Source: a virus
DNA length: 43,997 nt
IMG/VR virus record: IMGVR_UViG_3300020438_000076
Location: 1-43,997 of that record
Direction: 5' to 3' (one strand)
In this document: one piece after another, positions 1-8,437 of the stretch
Position numbering within the stretch: position 1 is the stretch's first letter
How the letters are laid out: every line of letters starts with the position of its first letter
The notes under the pieces: generated by a model
The model's database searches: none
Seen by the model: the letters and a program-made list of their open reading frames with translations, nothing else
What the model was told of the DNA's origin: nothing
Program-made: the position numbers and the translations under genes

Positions 1-605
1 TATCTCTTACCAAACATAGTCTTCATACCTTTCTTCTCATATCCTTTCCAACATGCTTCATCAATAACTTCTACTTCAATACCAGCATACTTCATAGCTG
101 CAATCTGAGTCTCAGTGAACTCAGGAAGGTCATAGAAACCTTCAAATCCTTCTTTCTTAGTAGAATTACCCCAGTTAGCTGCACCAACTTTACGACACTT
201 CACCAATGCACCTGATGCATAAGCTGAAGGCCATACAGAATAACGAGACTTTACCTTAGTATAACAAGCATCTTTAGTCCCACTACCTTTGGTTTTCTTG
301 TCTTCTGCTTCGTTAAAGGTTTCTTCTTTCATTTTCTTCTTAGGTTTATCAGTAGAAACGTAGGTTGGTTTTGCTGCTCCAGACTTTTGTTGTTGTCCAG
401 GGTCTTGTCTTGACTTTCTTGTATCAGCTGATCGAAGTTCTTTCTTCGACATACTAGCTTTCTTAGACGAAGAATAACACTTAGGTGTTCCTTTTTCACC
501 AGGTTCATTAGCACAAGGGGAACCATCAGATTGAACCCAACCGGGTTTACCATCTTTTGATTTAGATTTACCAAACCAATCTCTAAGTCCCTCTTCGTTA
601 ATCAT
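1..605 (-). CDS. Cys-containing basic two-module protein (partial, runs off left edge)
   Basis: An open frame of 201 codons starts at ATG 605 and is still open at base 1, so the C-terminus is missing. It appears to have two modules. The N-terminal one (about residues 5-88) contains GLRDWFGKS, C31, C43, and DPGQQQKSGAAKPTYVSTD. The C-terminal one (about 110-150) contains KDACYTKVKSRY, VWPSAYASGALVKCRK and GAANWG, with C114 and C137. Lys-rich linkers join them. I recall both modules from marine phage genomes as conserved proteins of unknown role, and I do not assign a function. The paired cysteines could bind metal or form disulfides, which is inference. A perfect late-promoter octamer lies 20 nt upstream; I see no clear Shine-Dalgarno. 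In T4 the large terminase gene follows this region, so this gene probably sits just before it. Confidence 0.85.
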   Translation of the reverse strand, partial: MINEEGLRDWFGKSKSKDGKPGWVQSDGSPCANEPGEKGTPKCYSSSKKASMSKKELRSADTRKSRQDPGQQQKSGAAKPTYVSTDKPKKKMKEETFNEAEDKKTKGSGTKDACYTKVKSRYSVWPSAYASGALVKCRKVGAANWGNSTKKEGFEGFYDLPEFTETQIAAMKYAGIEVEVIDEACWKGYEKKGMKTMFGKR

Positions 606-625
606 CGCAAATAAAGAGTTTCTTT

Positions 626-633
626 TATTTATA
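626..633 (-). promoter_or_regulatory. Late promoter TATAAATA upstream of the left-edge gene
   Basis: The minus strand reads TATAAATA, identical to the T4 late consensus. It ends 20 nt before the ATG at 605 and overlaps the TAA stop of the 60-aa gene. The match is seen; use as a promoter is inferred. Confidence 0.6.
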
Positions 634-811
634 GTCCAATAATAGTCAAAGGGTTTGAGAACACAGTGGCTACACCTGTTGTGCTGTCAAACTCAATTCT
701 ATTACTTTCATAATCCAAAGTTTTCATGTCTCCCAACTCAATACCATCACTGGCAATTCCAATATTGCCACCACCACCAGAACCATTGATTTCACTGATT
801 AGTTTAGGCAT
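629..811 (-). CDS. 60-aa small probable virion protein
   Basis: This 60-residue product begins MPKLISEING, followed by a Gly-rich stretch and then a short beta-prone segment ending in NPLTIIGL. Its ATG overlaps the stop of the preceding 110-aa gene in a TGATG arrangement, which suggests translational coupling. The Gly-rich segment followed by beta strands resembles adhesin or fibre fragments that sit beside tail genes in T4-like cyanophages. The role is unknown; association with the virion is inferred from the neighbours only. Its stop codon lies inside the late promoter of the next gene. Confidence 0.7.
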   Translation of the reverse strand: MPKLISEINGSGGGGNIGIASDGIELGDMKTLDYESNRIEFDSTTGVATVFSNPLTIIGL

Positions 812-1143
812 CAGTTTGCAGTCTCCAATACTGAAAGAAGAACTTTAAGTGTGCTATTAGCTCCAGCACTTGCTTTGACAGAATCATTGGTCTGAAGAAC
901 CAATTTGCCGTCGAGAGGGATGAAAGCATCATTGACTGGTACAGTAGCACCTTTGATGATTTCAGTTGTAGTGGAACTTCTAACATGTGACATGGTCACT
1001 GTTGTAGAATCACTCGCAACATTTGTGATATGTGCATAAAGAACAATACCGGTATATCCAGTCGGTGCAGTGTAGACTGTCTGATCAGATGTGGTCAGTA
1101 CAATCGTTTCTGTCTTGAATCTATTAAGTGCTAACTGTGCCAT
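811..1143 (-). CDS. 110-aa small beta-rich probable virion protein
   Basis: This 110-residue protein starts MAQLALNRFK and is made of Thr, Ser and Val-rich strands, with YTAPTGYTGIVLYAHITN near residue 25 and LDGKLVLQTNDSVKASAG near residue 80. The pattern suggests a small beta-sandwich like those of minor phage capsid or fibre-tip proteins. No catalytic motif is visible. The ATG immediately follows the TAA stop of the 1075-aa gene, so the two are probably translated from one mRNA. It could decorate or chaperone the large fibre-like protein upstream, but that is only an inference from adjacency. Confidence 0.75.
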   Translation of the reverse strand: MAQLALNRFKTETIVLTTSDQTVYTAPTGYTGIVLYAHITNVASDSTTVTMSHVRSSTTTEIIKGATVPVNDAFIPLDGKLVLQTNDSVKASAGANSTLKVLLSVLETAN

Positions 1144-4100
1144 TTAACTAAGTGCTAGAATGAAAGGGGTCATTTCTGAGAACAGACTTTTGGAGAATGC
1201 TCTTCCACTAATCGTTCCTGTTGATTGATTAATCTGGAACTCATCACCAATTCTGAAATTACCAGACTGATCGGTACTGGTGTAAATCACACTACCTCCA
1301 TTTTGAGTTACAACTTCATTTGCTTGAATTGTAACACCACCTCTCTTGGGTGTTGCTGATGTAATATCGTTGCCGGAACCAATATACTCAAAAGTATGAG
1401 AACTGGCGATAATCTTACTCTGTTGGAAGAAGTATGTTGTAGATCCTACCCCAACAGTGTTGAGTAGATTTTCAGCAAGAGTTAATGTAGTAATCCCAGC
1501 AGTAATGGGAGTTGAGCTATTTATCGTGTAATAGGTATCTGCCATAACTGCTGTTGCAGTGGCGGTTGTACCTGTATCTGGAGCAGAGATAGTTACAGTA
1601 GCAGTTCCTGTATATTGACTTCCACTACTAATGATATCAATTTCAGTTACTGTACCATTTTCTATTGTGACGAATGCTGTTGCCACTTCTCCATTTGGAC
1701 CTGTGGGAGATGATATAGTTACAGAAGGTGTACTTGTATATCCACTACCACCAGATGTAATTGTAATGGTTTCTACAGACTTGTAAAGTTGATCAAAATA
1801 AACAATTTGACCATCGTATGGTCTAGTAGTAACACCACCTAGATTGACAACAATATTATCTTGTCCAACATTGCCACTTGAAGTTACAGTACCAATAAAC
1901 TGTTGATTACTTACACCATCCGCAACCAAACCGAAAGTGCCAAAACTACAGTTACTATTTGCCAGGTCTGCTTGACCACCTTTATGGACTGTTATAGCTT
2001 CGTTACAACAAATAGTGAATACTGAAACTAATTGTGCATATCCCTGATTAGTAATAGCAACACCAACACCACCTTGATTATATTGTGTAAAGGCATCAAC
2101 ATTCATTGACTTAGTCAAGACAGCCTTATCACCATCAACCCTGATACCAGTTCCAGTAGTGGTGTCACTAGTACAGTTCTGGATGTATGGACCTTTCCAC
2201 TTACCACCACCAACATTAGTAGCACCAGCTGTTGGGAATGCAACTGCAGATGAAGGAGCCAAGTGACCGGAGAAGGTCATATTAGCCAACTTACATCCTT
2301 TATTAACATGGAACAGATCTTGAGTTGTACTACTTGGTAAGACTTTTACAGTTCTTTGATCATCACCAACTACTGCTACAAAAGCTGGAAGTGTGATAGG
2401 ATTATTCTCAACATAATTACCAGACAAAACCTTGATAACTGAACCTGACTGAGCCACACCAACAGCTCCGGCAATAGTCAGTTTAGCGTTATCAATTGAT
2501 GTTCCATTATTGGAATCATTACCATCTTTAGCAACATAGAAAACATTGGGTGCTGAGTTGATACCAGTTGCACCAGAATTAATGGTAACATTTGGACCAA
2601 TCTCAATATTAGAATTGGAGATAGTAACAATACCAACACCAATTGTTTCATTGTTACCATCGATGGTAACTGATGCTGTACCAATAGTAAGGATTCCAGT
2701 AATTCTTGCGTCACCTCTTACCAAAAGGGCAGTGGCCGCTGTTCCTGCATTGACTTCAAGACCACTTCTGAATGTTGAAAGTCCGAGAGAATCTACATGT
2801 TTTACATCATCATATGTGATAGTTCCAGCAACATTCACATTTGTGAAGTTACCAGTTGTCATTGTGATAGCAATACCACTAATGAAACTTGTTTGAGCTA
2901 TTCCAGCACCACCAAAGGCAGTACTAGCAATACCAACCCACTTGGAGTTAGCCTGATCATAAATCAGTAGTTTGTTATCTCCTGTTGATGCATCAAACGA
3001 AACATCATCAAGATCTTTTATAAATCCTGCTCCACCACCACCCATAGTGGAGAGTTGAGTGGTGATTCTAGATAAGAACAACCTGTAATGAGTAGACAGA
3101 TCCTCCAGTGTCGCAAAGTTCTGATTAATAGGTGTCAGTGGGTCAATCTGACCACCGGCTCTTTCTTTTTCTTCTGGAGGTTCGTTGAGAAGATAGTTTT
3201 CTTTTAGTTCAGTTTGTTCAGTTTTGATTAAAGAAGCGATTTTAGATAACTCTTTCAGTTCTTTTCTAAGAGAAAGAATATCACTATCAATTCTTGAGAC
3301 ATCCTCATCGTAGTATTTTACTTCAGGGAGTGCATCAACAGTCCCCTTCAGATCAGTAAAGAACTTGAGAATAGACTCATCTGCCTTAACACTCTGTTCG
3401 TTAATCTTCTCAATCTGCCCTTCAAGGGACTGTTTGAGTTTATTCTGTTCACTAAGAACAGATTTTCTTAACTTTTTATCATCATCTTTAAATGTATTAC
3501 GAAGTTCCCAGATTCTAATAGAAGTTTCTTTTATCTCTTTATAGATTTTATCCTTAGTTTCTGTGATTCTATCGTTTGTTTGATCAAGATTGTCCCCAAG
3601 GTTTTTTACATCAACTTTAAATTCAAATTCTTTAACCTCAAGAGACTCATTTAGTTCATTAACCTCACGATTAATCTTCTCTTTGATTATATCAATATGC
3701 CCTTGTACTTTGCAGAAGTCATCATCGATGAGACTGAAAGTTTTACCAATCCAAGAGAAGTCTGGGACTTCCTGAACTTCCTGAATCCAGTCAGGGAAGG
3801 TTGGAATAGCCTCATTTACCTGTTCAATTCTTGATTTGAGAGATTCAAGATCCTCTTCATAGTATTTTACTTCTGGAAGACTTTTTATTTCTTCCTTAAT
3901 GTCGATAATTTTATCATAAATTGAGTTAATGTCATGGTCATAGTACTTGACCGTAGGAATTTTTGACTCAATTTCAAATAATTTACCCTCAAATTCTTCA
4001 CTTTGAACACTTAGGACATCAATTTTATCTGTCTTTGCATAATTTGATTGAATTTGTTCAATTTGAGCACTAATTTCCGCTAATTGCTCATCATAATACC

Positions 4101-4371
4101 TAATTTCAGGTATTTCTGGAATATCTTTTCTTACATCATTGACTAAACGGACCAATTCCGACCATTCTGGAACCTGAACAACGTCAGTTACTTCTAGAAA
4201 TGATTCTCCATCGGAATTTTCGATGGTCTGTGTCTCTTCCTCTACAGTTTTTTCAAGAAAATCTTCGACTGAGGGCAGATTTTCTTCTTTAAATTCTTCT
4301 ACTGACGGTAAATTCTCAGGATCTTCTATGAAATCCCTATAAGAAGGTAAATTATTATTATCACGCGACAT
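1144..4371 (-). CDS. 1075-aa fibre-like protein with coiled coil and pectin-lyase-like domain
   Basis: Four regions are visible. Residues 1-40 carry three copies of a short motif, NLPSYRDF, NLPSVEEF and NLPSVEDF. Residues 75-395 are strongly coiled-coil-like, with a YYD/YYE motif at about 92, 143, 170 and 353. Residues 440-600 are Gly-rich and beta-rich in fibre style. From about 608 the segment VFYVAKDGNDSNNG begins a right-handed beta-helix region (DUF1565 or pectin-lyase-like) running to about 830. Two GSGY-type repeats follow at 874-930, and the tail contains SGNFRIGDEFQINQSTGTIS. This looks like a trimeric fibre or whisker-like component. I see no enzymatic residues that would support lyase activity. 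It lies between gp16 and the expected position of gene 17, and its 5' leader holds a hairpin and a late promoter. Confidence 0.85.
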   Translation of the reverse strand: MSRDNNNLPSYRDFIEDPENLPSVEEFKEENLPSVEDFLEKTVEEETQTIENSDGESFLEVTDVVQVPEWSELVRLVNDVRKDIPEIPEIRYYDEQLAEISAQIEQIQSNYAKTDKIDVLSVQSEEFEGKLFEIESKIPTVKYYDHDINSIYDKIIDIKEEIKSLPEVKYYEEDLESLKSRIEQVNEAIPTFPDWIQEVQEVPDFSWIGKTFSLIDDDFCKVQGHIDIIKEKINREVNELNESLEVKEFEFKVDVKNLGDNLDQTNDRITETKDKIYKEIKETSIRIWELRNTFKDDDKKLRKSVLSEQNKLKQSLEGQIEKINEQSVKADESILKFFTDLKGTVDALPEVKYYDEDVSRIDSDILSLRKELKELSKIASLIKTEQTELKENYLLNEPPEEKERAGGQIDPLTPINQNFATLEDLSTHYRLFLSRITTQLSTMGGGGAGFIKDLDDVSFDASTGDNKLLIYDQANSKWVGIASTAFGGAGIAQTSFISGIAITMTTGNFTNVNVAGTITYDDVKHVDSLGLSTFRSGLEVNAGTAATALLVRGDARITGILTIGTASVTIDGNNETIGVGIVTISNSNIEIGPNVTINSGATGINSAPNVFYVAKDGNDSNNGTSIDNAKLTIAGAVGVAQSGSVIKVLSGNYVENNPITLPAFVAVVGDDQRTVKVLPSSTTQDLFHVNKGCKLANMTFSGHLAPSSAVAFPTAGATNVGGGKWKGPYIQNCTSDTTTGTGIRVDGDKAVLTKSMNVDAFTQYNQGGVGVAITNQGYAQLVSVFTICCNEAITVHKGGQADLANSNCSFGTFGLVADGVSNQQFIGTVTSSGNVGQDNIVVNLGGVTTRPYDGQIVYFDQLYKSVETITITSGGSGYTSTPSVTISSPTGPNGEVATAFVTIENGTVTEIDIISSGSQYTGTATVTISAPDTGTTATATAVMADTYYTINSSTPITAGITTLTLAENLLNTVGVGSTTYFFQQSKIIASSHTFEYIGSGNDITSATPKRGGVTIQANEVVTQNGGSVIYTSTDQSGNFRIGDEFQINQSTGTISGRAFSKSLFSEMTPFILALS

Positions 4372-4380
4372 GTCAGTTAT

Positions 4381-4419
4381 TAGTAAGAATACTTTGGGAT
4401 TTCTCTCCCGTTCTTACTA
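4381..4419 (-). repeat. Perfect 9-bp inverted repeat with inner hairpin in a gene leader
   Basis: TAGTAAGAA at 4381-4389 is repeated in inverse at 4411-4419, and GGGA/TCCC forms a second stem inside. In the minus-strand RNA the upstream arm overlaps both the gp16 stop codon and the late promoter octamer at 4418-4425. The downstream arm ends 9 nt before the ATG at 4371. No T-run follows, so it is not an ordinary terminator. Confidence 0.75.
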
Positions 4420-4839
4420 TTTATCATTAGTATTTTTCTTCAATAACTTTTGAAGTTCAGCTGTTGAACCAACAAAAAGTGCATTATTAACAGTGGTTGG
4501 ACCCTTAAGATCTTTTTCATCCTCCACATCTTTCAACTTCTGTTGTAATGTGAGAAGTTTGTCGGTAGCATCAGCTACGTTCTTGATCAATTGACCGGCA
4601 ACTTCATATGCTCTAGGCATCTCACTCTCCTGTGCCAACTCAAGAATACCATTAATAGCCTCTTGCCCCTTTTCAATGATGGAATAAAGGTTACCTCTTG
4701 TGTATTCGTAGTCTTTTCTGATATCTTCAGAGTCAGTTTTTATTTTCTCAATCTTTGAACTAGTGATATTCCTTTGAACTTCTACCTCAACAGATTCAAC
4801 GTTGAAAGTTTCATCCAGTTTTTCATACTTATCAGTCAT
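4417..4839 (-). CDS. gp16: Small terminase subunit gp16
   Basis: The 140-residue product matches the layout of T4 gp16 (about 164 aa). It has a charged N-terminus, a helical coiled-coil centre with LAQESEMPRAYEVAGQLIKN and LLTLQQKLKDV, and a C-terminal segment NNALFVGSTAELQKLLKK. That last segment aligns by eye with the NATVFMGSPTELMD region of T4 gp16. Small terminase subunits form a ring that recognises viral DNA and stimulates cutting and packaging by gp17. The gene lies directly after gp15, as in T4. The leader has a GAGGT Shine-Dalgarno-like sequence before the ATG. Its stop lies inside the next late promoter. Confidence 0.93.
   Translation of the reverse strand: MTDKYEKLDETFNVESVEVEVQRNITSSKIEKIKTDSEDIRKDYEYTRGNLYSIIEKGQEAINGILELAQESEMPRAYEVAGQLIKNVADATDKLLTLQQKLKDVEDEKDLKGPTTVNNALFVGSTAELQKLLKKNTNDK
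4418..4425 (-). promoter_or_regulatory. Late promoter-like GATAAATA before the 1075-aa gene
   Basis: GATAAATA matches the T4 late octamer at 7 of 8 positions. It overlaps the gp16 TAG stop and the upstream arm of the inverted repeat. A start site a few bases downstream would remove most of that arm from the transcript. It lies 46 nt from the ATG, farther than the other late promoters here. Confidence 0.5.
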
Positions 4840-4847
4840 ATATTACC

Positions 4848-5855
4848 TCAGAAAACCATACCATCAAAACCAAAGTCATCACCAACCTCAATGAAGTTAG
4901 CATCATTGGCTGTAATGGTCTTAATTGCAGAACCAAGAACGTGTTCTTTGACCTCAGTTCCGTCTTGACCTCTTTTGACAGTGATGTTGTTTCCACTGAC
5001 TTTCTCAATATACATCTCTTCTTTATTAATTTCAATATATGTTGCTGCTGATAGTTGAGATGCATCATCTACAGTAATCACTTTCTCTGTAGAATCTATG
5101 TTTTCTGTAGTAGTGGTGACGACACTGTCATCATAATCCTGAATAGCTCTTGGTGCAACTCTGTAGGAGATGTCTCTTTCTGGATTTCTAAGACCTGGAC
5201 TAGCGGACCCAGCAACGTAACCAACAGTAACTTTTCTGATAATATCATTTGAAACATCTGTTAGAGGTCCGAAGATGAATGTTTTAGCTGTAAATGTTAA
5301 AGTATATACAAGAGATCTTCTGGTCTCAAAATTACCCTCATAATCATCTTCCATTTGGATACCCTCAAGTTGAATGGGTATATCTCTCTTCTCTTTAAAA
5401 TCACCAAGAAAATTGATTGGAAGATTGTAAGACGGTTGAAAATGTGGAAGAATTTGTTCAACAATCTGCAACATATCATCATTCAGTTTTGTCATGATAG
5501 ACAACTGAATAGTCATGTTATATGGTACGGGAACATATCCTTTCTTTACTTCACTACCAGTCGTATTTTTGACTACAAACTGTTGTGTCTGAGTTGATTT
5601 TCTAGTAGGATCATACTGAAGATCGGTGAACTCAAATGACATCCTCGGTAAGGACATTTGAGTTGACTTATTCAGATTAGCTTGTTGTTCAATCCTAGCA
5701 AGAAACTTCTGAGTTGGTCCATATGCCAATGGGACTCTCAGAGTACTAACACTATTGTCAGATTCATTTTTATGTTGAATTTCAATCCCATTAAACATTG
5801 ATCCGAATCCGATAATTACGGATCTAAAGATCTCATTATAGAAATACTCAAACAT
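4848..5855 (-). CDS. gp15: Tail sheath stabilizer and completion protein gp15
   Basis: The protein begins MFEYFYNEIFR, which parallels MFGYFYNSSFR of T4 gp15. Residues 126-144 (DDMLQIVEQILPHFQPSYN) match the T4 segment DDMFQIVEQILPYFQPHFN almost residue for residue. T4 gp15 (272 aa) caps the tail tube and sheath and joins the tail to the head neck. Here residues 1-245 form the conserved core. Residues about 255-315 add a small module, VDDASQLSAATYIEINKEE followed by VKRGQDGT and an H..G element, that T4 lacks; related modules occur in gp7 and the 2540-aa protein. The gene is first in a gp15-gp16 unit behind a late promoter. Confidence 0.95.
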   Translation of the reverse strand: MFEYFYNEIFRSVIIGFGSMFNGIEIQHKNESDNSVSTLRVPLAYGPTQKFLARIEQQANLNKSTQMSLPRMSFEFTDLQYDPTRKSTQTQQFVVKNTTGSEVKKGYVPVPYNMTIQLSIMTKLNDDMLQIVEQILPHFQPSYNLPINFLGDFKEKRDIPIQLEGIQMEDDYEGNFETRRSLVYTLTFTAKTFIFGPLTDVSNDIIRKVTVGYVAGSASPGLRNPERDISYRVAPRAIQDYDDSVVTTTTENIDSTEKVITVDDASQLSAATYIEINKEEMYIEKVSGNNITVKRGQDGTEVKEHVLGSAIKTITANDANFIEVGDDFGFDGMVF

Positions 5856-5877
5856 CAGTCTAGTGTTTATTTGTTAC

Positions 5878-5885
5878 TATTTAGA
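5878..5885 (-). promoter_or_regulatory. Late promoter-like TCTAAATA before gp15
   Basis: TCTAAATA matches 7 of 8 positions of the T4 late octamer. It fills the 30-nt gap between gp14 and gp15 and ends 22 nt before the ATG. The same octamer followed by GTAA occurs before gp13. Confidence 0.5.
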
Positions 5886-8432
5886 TTAAGGCATCCCAAA
5901 GGGGTTCTCAGAACTAAAGTCTATGATTTTATTACCCTCAGATTGGAATGTGTCGTTCTCAGCAAATGTATCAACTAAGTCATCTTTATTGACTGCACTA
6001 ATCATATATGATGCTCCAGAATCTTGACCAACAATTCTTTCACCAACAACAAAGTTACCGGTAACAATAGAAATTTCCAAATTGTTTATTGTAGAATTCC
6101 AGTTTTTAACTCTAGCTTGAGTTCCAGATTGAGAACCAACTACAATCTCATTGAATGTGAATGATCCAGATCCACTATTAGTATTTCCAATACCACCAAT
6201 CACAACCTCTGGTGTGAGAACATATTGTGATCCACTATTGATAATGTACACTGACTCTACTGTACTCGAAGCACCAACGATGGAACCAGCTGTTGCTGTA
6301 GTTACACCAAGAACTTGATCAACATAATTTTTCTCACCAGTGTCATTAGTGATGGTGATTGTTGGCGGGAGTAGGTATCCACCACCACCATAAGTTACAT
6401 CAATACCAGTAACAATACCACAGTTCTGAATACCAACTTCAACGATAGCTGTTCTGATTCCAGTGTTAGTGGTTGTTTTACTAATTGTCAGAGTGGAAAC
6501 TCCGATACCAGTTACAAATGTGATATCTGGGAATACTTGAATATTTGGATTGTAGTACTCACTATATCCAGTTCCTATTCTGATTCTATCCCCAACAACC
6601 ATATTTGTGGTATTAATATTAGTAATTGTTGTAGTAGAAATACCAATAGTACCAGTTGTTTTGATTGAGTCAAATCTGATTGTAGAAATACCAGTTGCTG
6701 TGAACTGTGTGGTTACACCAGTTGGTGCAGTAATAGAAACGTTAGGAGTGGATTGATAACCAAATCCACTATTACCAATGGAGAGTGATGTGACTGTACC
6801 AGCGATGGATATTGTAGCTGTTGCTGTAGCTTGAACTGGTGAGGGATTACCACTAAAACTAATATTAGGTACAACAGTATAACCAGCACCAACAGTTGCT
6901 GATGTTCCAACTGCCCATGGGTCTACTGGATTGAAGGAAATTGCAGTAACAATACCTGTTATTGGGTGAATCGTAGCGATACCAACAGCTTGTACTATTG
7001 GTGCATCCATGTAACCAGAAGTGGTGATAGCAACAGTTGGTGCTGTCGTGTATGATCTTCCTGTAGTTGTAAATGCAACTGAACCTGAATCAATAGAAGA
7101 ACCAGCGATACCTATTGAAGCTGAAACAAATGAGAACCCAGGATGATTAATTGTTACTGTTGGAGGTGAAGTATAGAACTTACCTTCTGTAGTTATTGCA
7201 AGACTTTGTACCGTTCCTCCATATAGACCGAAGTCGTCAATGGTAGCGGAACCAAGAGCCCCGCTTCCAGTTCCAGTTGGGGGATCAAACGTGACAGTTG
7301 GAGCCGTCTTATAATAGACACCACCAGTTGTTCCATATGGGAACAGATAAGACGAAGATCCAATACTGATAGGTGCAGATATGACACTCACACCAGCTCC
7401 CACTTGTGACGGAGTATCTAAAATCGATGTGGCAGCTGCTCCTACATGTTTTGGTGTGGAGATACCAACTGATGGAAGATCAATGTAACCACTACCACCA
7501 AGTGTTACTGTGACAAACTGAACAGAACCTGTTGTGCTGATGCCTGATGTAGCTGCCGCACCCACGCCGGTTTCTCCATTTGGTGTTGTTAATGTGATCC
7601 AAGGTGCAACAGTGTATCCACATCCAGAATTAGTGATATAAATGCTAGAAACTTTTCCAACTGGTGTACCATTACAACCAATAAATTCATTAGTAATAGT
7701 TGCAATGCCAGTAGCGGTCACCCCACCAGATGGAGCAGAACTAAATGCCACAACAGGTGCAATACTATAATTGTTACCCATATCAATAATGGAGATGTCA
7801 TTTACAGATCCACCACTACAGAGAGTAGCTGTTGCCAAAGCAGTAGACGCGACACCGATAACAGTAAGAGTTTGAGTGTAACCAGTGTTGATATCTGTAA
7901 TTTCATCATCAATATCTTCAATACCAGTATCAATAACCTCATCCTCATATCTGAAGAGTTCAAGTTTTAATTGATAGACGTAGTTCTTTTCTAATTGATA
8001 GAATGGTTGTTCATGTTCGACATATTTGATTTCAAAAAGTTTATCACCAAGTGGAAACCATACTAGATCACCCTCTCTTGGTCTGTGTGTGACACCCTTC
8101 ATACCTGGAATATCTTTCATGAAGGGTGAAATATATTCTTGATATCTTTCCTTTGAGATAACCAATGTCAAGTCATCTTTCTCTTGAATACCAAACTTAG
8201 ATAAGAGTGTTCCCTGACCACCAAATCCTTCATAACTATCCACATATGCCTCAAGTGGATAAGCATTCTCAAATTTCGATTCAATAACCTCCTTGATTAT
8301 CGTCTTTTCAGTTGCATATTGTCTTGGGAGGTAGTATACTTCTACCCCATACATTTTGAGCTGTTCGTTTACCAGACTCTGTATTAGACTCTGTTCGTTT
8401 TTAGAACCGTTGAGAAAATATGGATTAAGCAT
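5886..8432 (-). CDS. gp14: Neck protein gp14, enlarged by a long GSGY-repeat insertion
   Basis: Residues 1-175 carry the gp14 core: YGVEVYYLPRQYATEKTI parallels RGVECYYVPREYVSPDLI of T4, REGDLVWFPLGDKLFEI parallels EGDLIYFPMDNSLFEI, and QPFYQLEKN parallels DPFYQLGQN. The extreme C-terminus, ENPFGMP, resembles the T4 SSPF end. T4 gp14 has about 256 residues and joins the head to the tail at the neck. This protein has 848, because residues about 185-800 are an insertion. The insertion holds about ten copies of a repeat of the form GxGYxxxPxVxI-xxPxG-AxAtaxI, near residues 220, 270, 317, 374, 424, 460, 517, 559, 682 and 737. The start lies 5 nt after the gp13 stop with no promoter between, so gp13 and gp14 are cotranscribed. 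Confidence 0.93.
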   Translation of the reverse strand: MLNPYFLNGSKNEQSLIQSLVNEQLKMYGVEVYYLPRQYATEKTIIKEVIESKFENAYPLEAYVDSYEGFGGQGTLLSKFGIQEKDDLTLVISKERYQEYISPFMKDIPGMKGVTHRPREGDLVWFPLGDKLFEIKYVEHEQPFYQLEKNYVYQLKLELFRYEDEVIDTGIEDIDDEITDINTGYTQTLTVIGVASTALATATLCSGGSVNDISIIDMGNNYSIAPVVAFSSAPSGGVTATGIATITNEFIGCNGTPVGKVSSIYITNSGCGYTVAPWITLTTPNGETGVGAAATSGISTTGSVQFVTVTLGGSGYIDLPSVGISTPKHVGAAATSILDTPSQVGAGVSVISAPISIGSSSYLFPYGTTGGVYYKTAPTVTFDPPTGTGSGALGSATIDDFGLYGGTVQSLAITTEGKFYTSPPTVTINHPGFSFVSASIGIAGSSIDSGSVAFTTTGRSYTTAPTVAITTSGYMDAPIVQAVGIATIHPITGIVTAISFNPVDPWAVGTSATVGAGYTVVPNISFSGNPSPVQATATATISIAGTVTSLSIGNSGFGYQSTPNVSITAPTGVTTQFTATGISTIRFDSIKTTGTIGISTTTITNINTTNMVVGDRIRIGTGYSEYYNPNIQVFPDITFVTGIGVSTLTISKTTTNTGIRTAIVEVGIQNCGIVTGIDVTYGGGGYLLPPTITITNDTGEKNYVDQVLGVTTATAGSIVGASSTVESVYIINSGSQYVLTPEVVIGGIGNTNSGSGSFTFNEIVVGSQSGTQARVKNWNSTINNLEISIVTGNFVVGERIVGQDSGASYMISAVNKDDLVDTFAENDTFQSEGNKIIDFSSENPFGMP

Positions 8433-8437
8433 TAATC

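Noticed and set aside
329-574. 81-codon minus-strand frame near the left edge
   Set aside because: It is out of frame with the 201-codon open gene that starts at 605 and carries recognisable conserved motifs.
1515-1526. Late promoter-like octamer inside the 1075-aa gene, with a similar hit near 17695 inside gp8
   Set aside because: Matches of this quality are expected by chance in AT-rich DNA, and these are not placed before a start codon.
2410-2650. Pectin or polysaccharide lyase activity for the beta-helix region of the 1075-aa protein
   Set aside because: The fold pattern is visible, but I cannot see a catalytic residue set, and many phage fibres use the same helix without enzyme activity.
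6000-7900. Regularly spaced repeats suggestive of a CRISPR array
   Set aside because: The periodicity is at the protein level (GSGY units), and the DNA copies are diverged and uninterrupted in frame.
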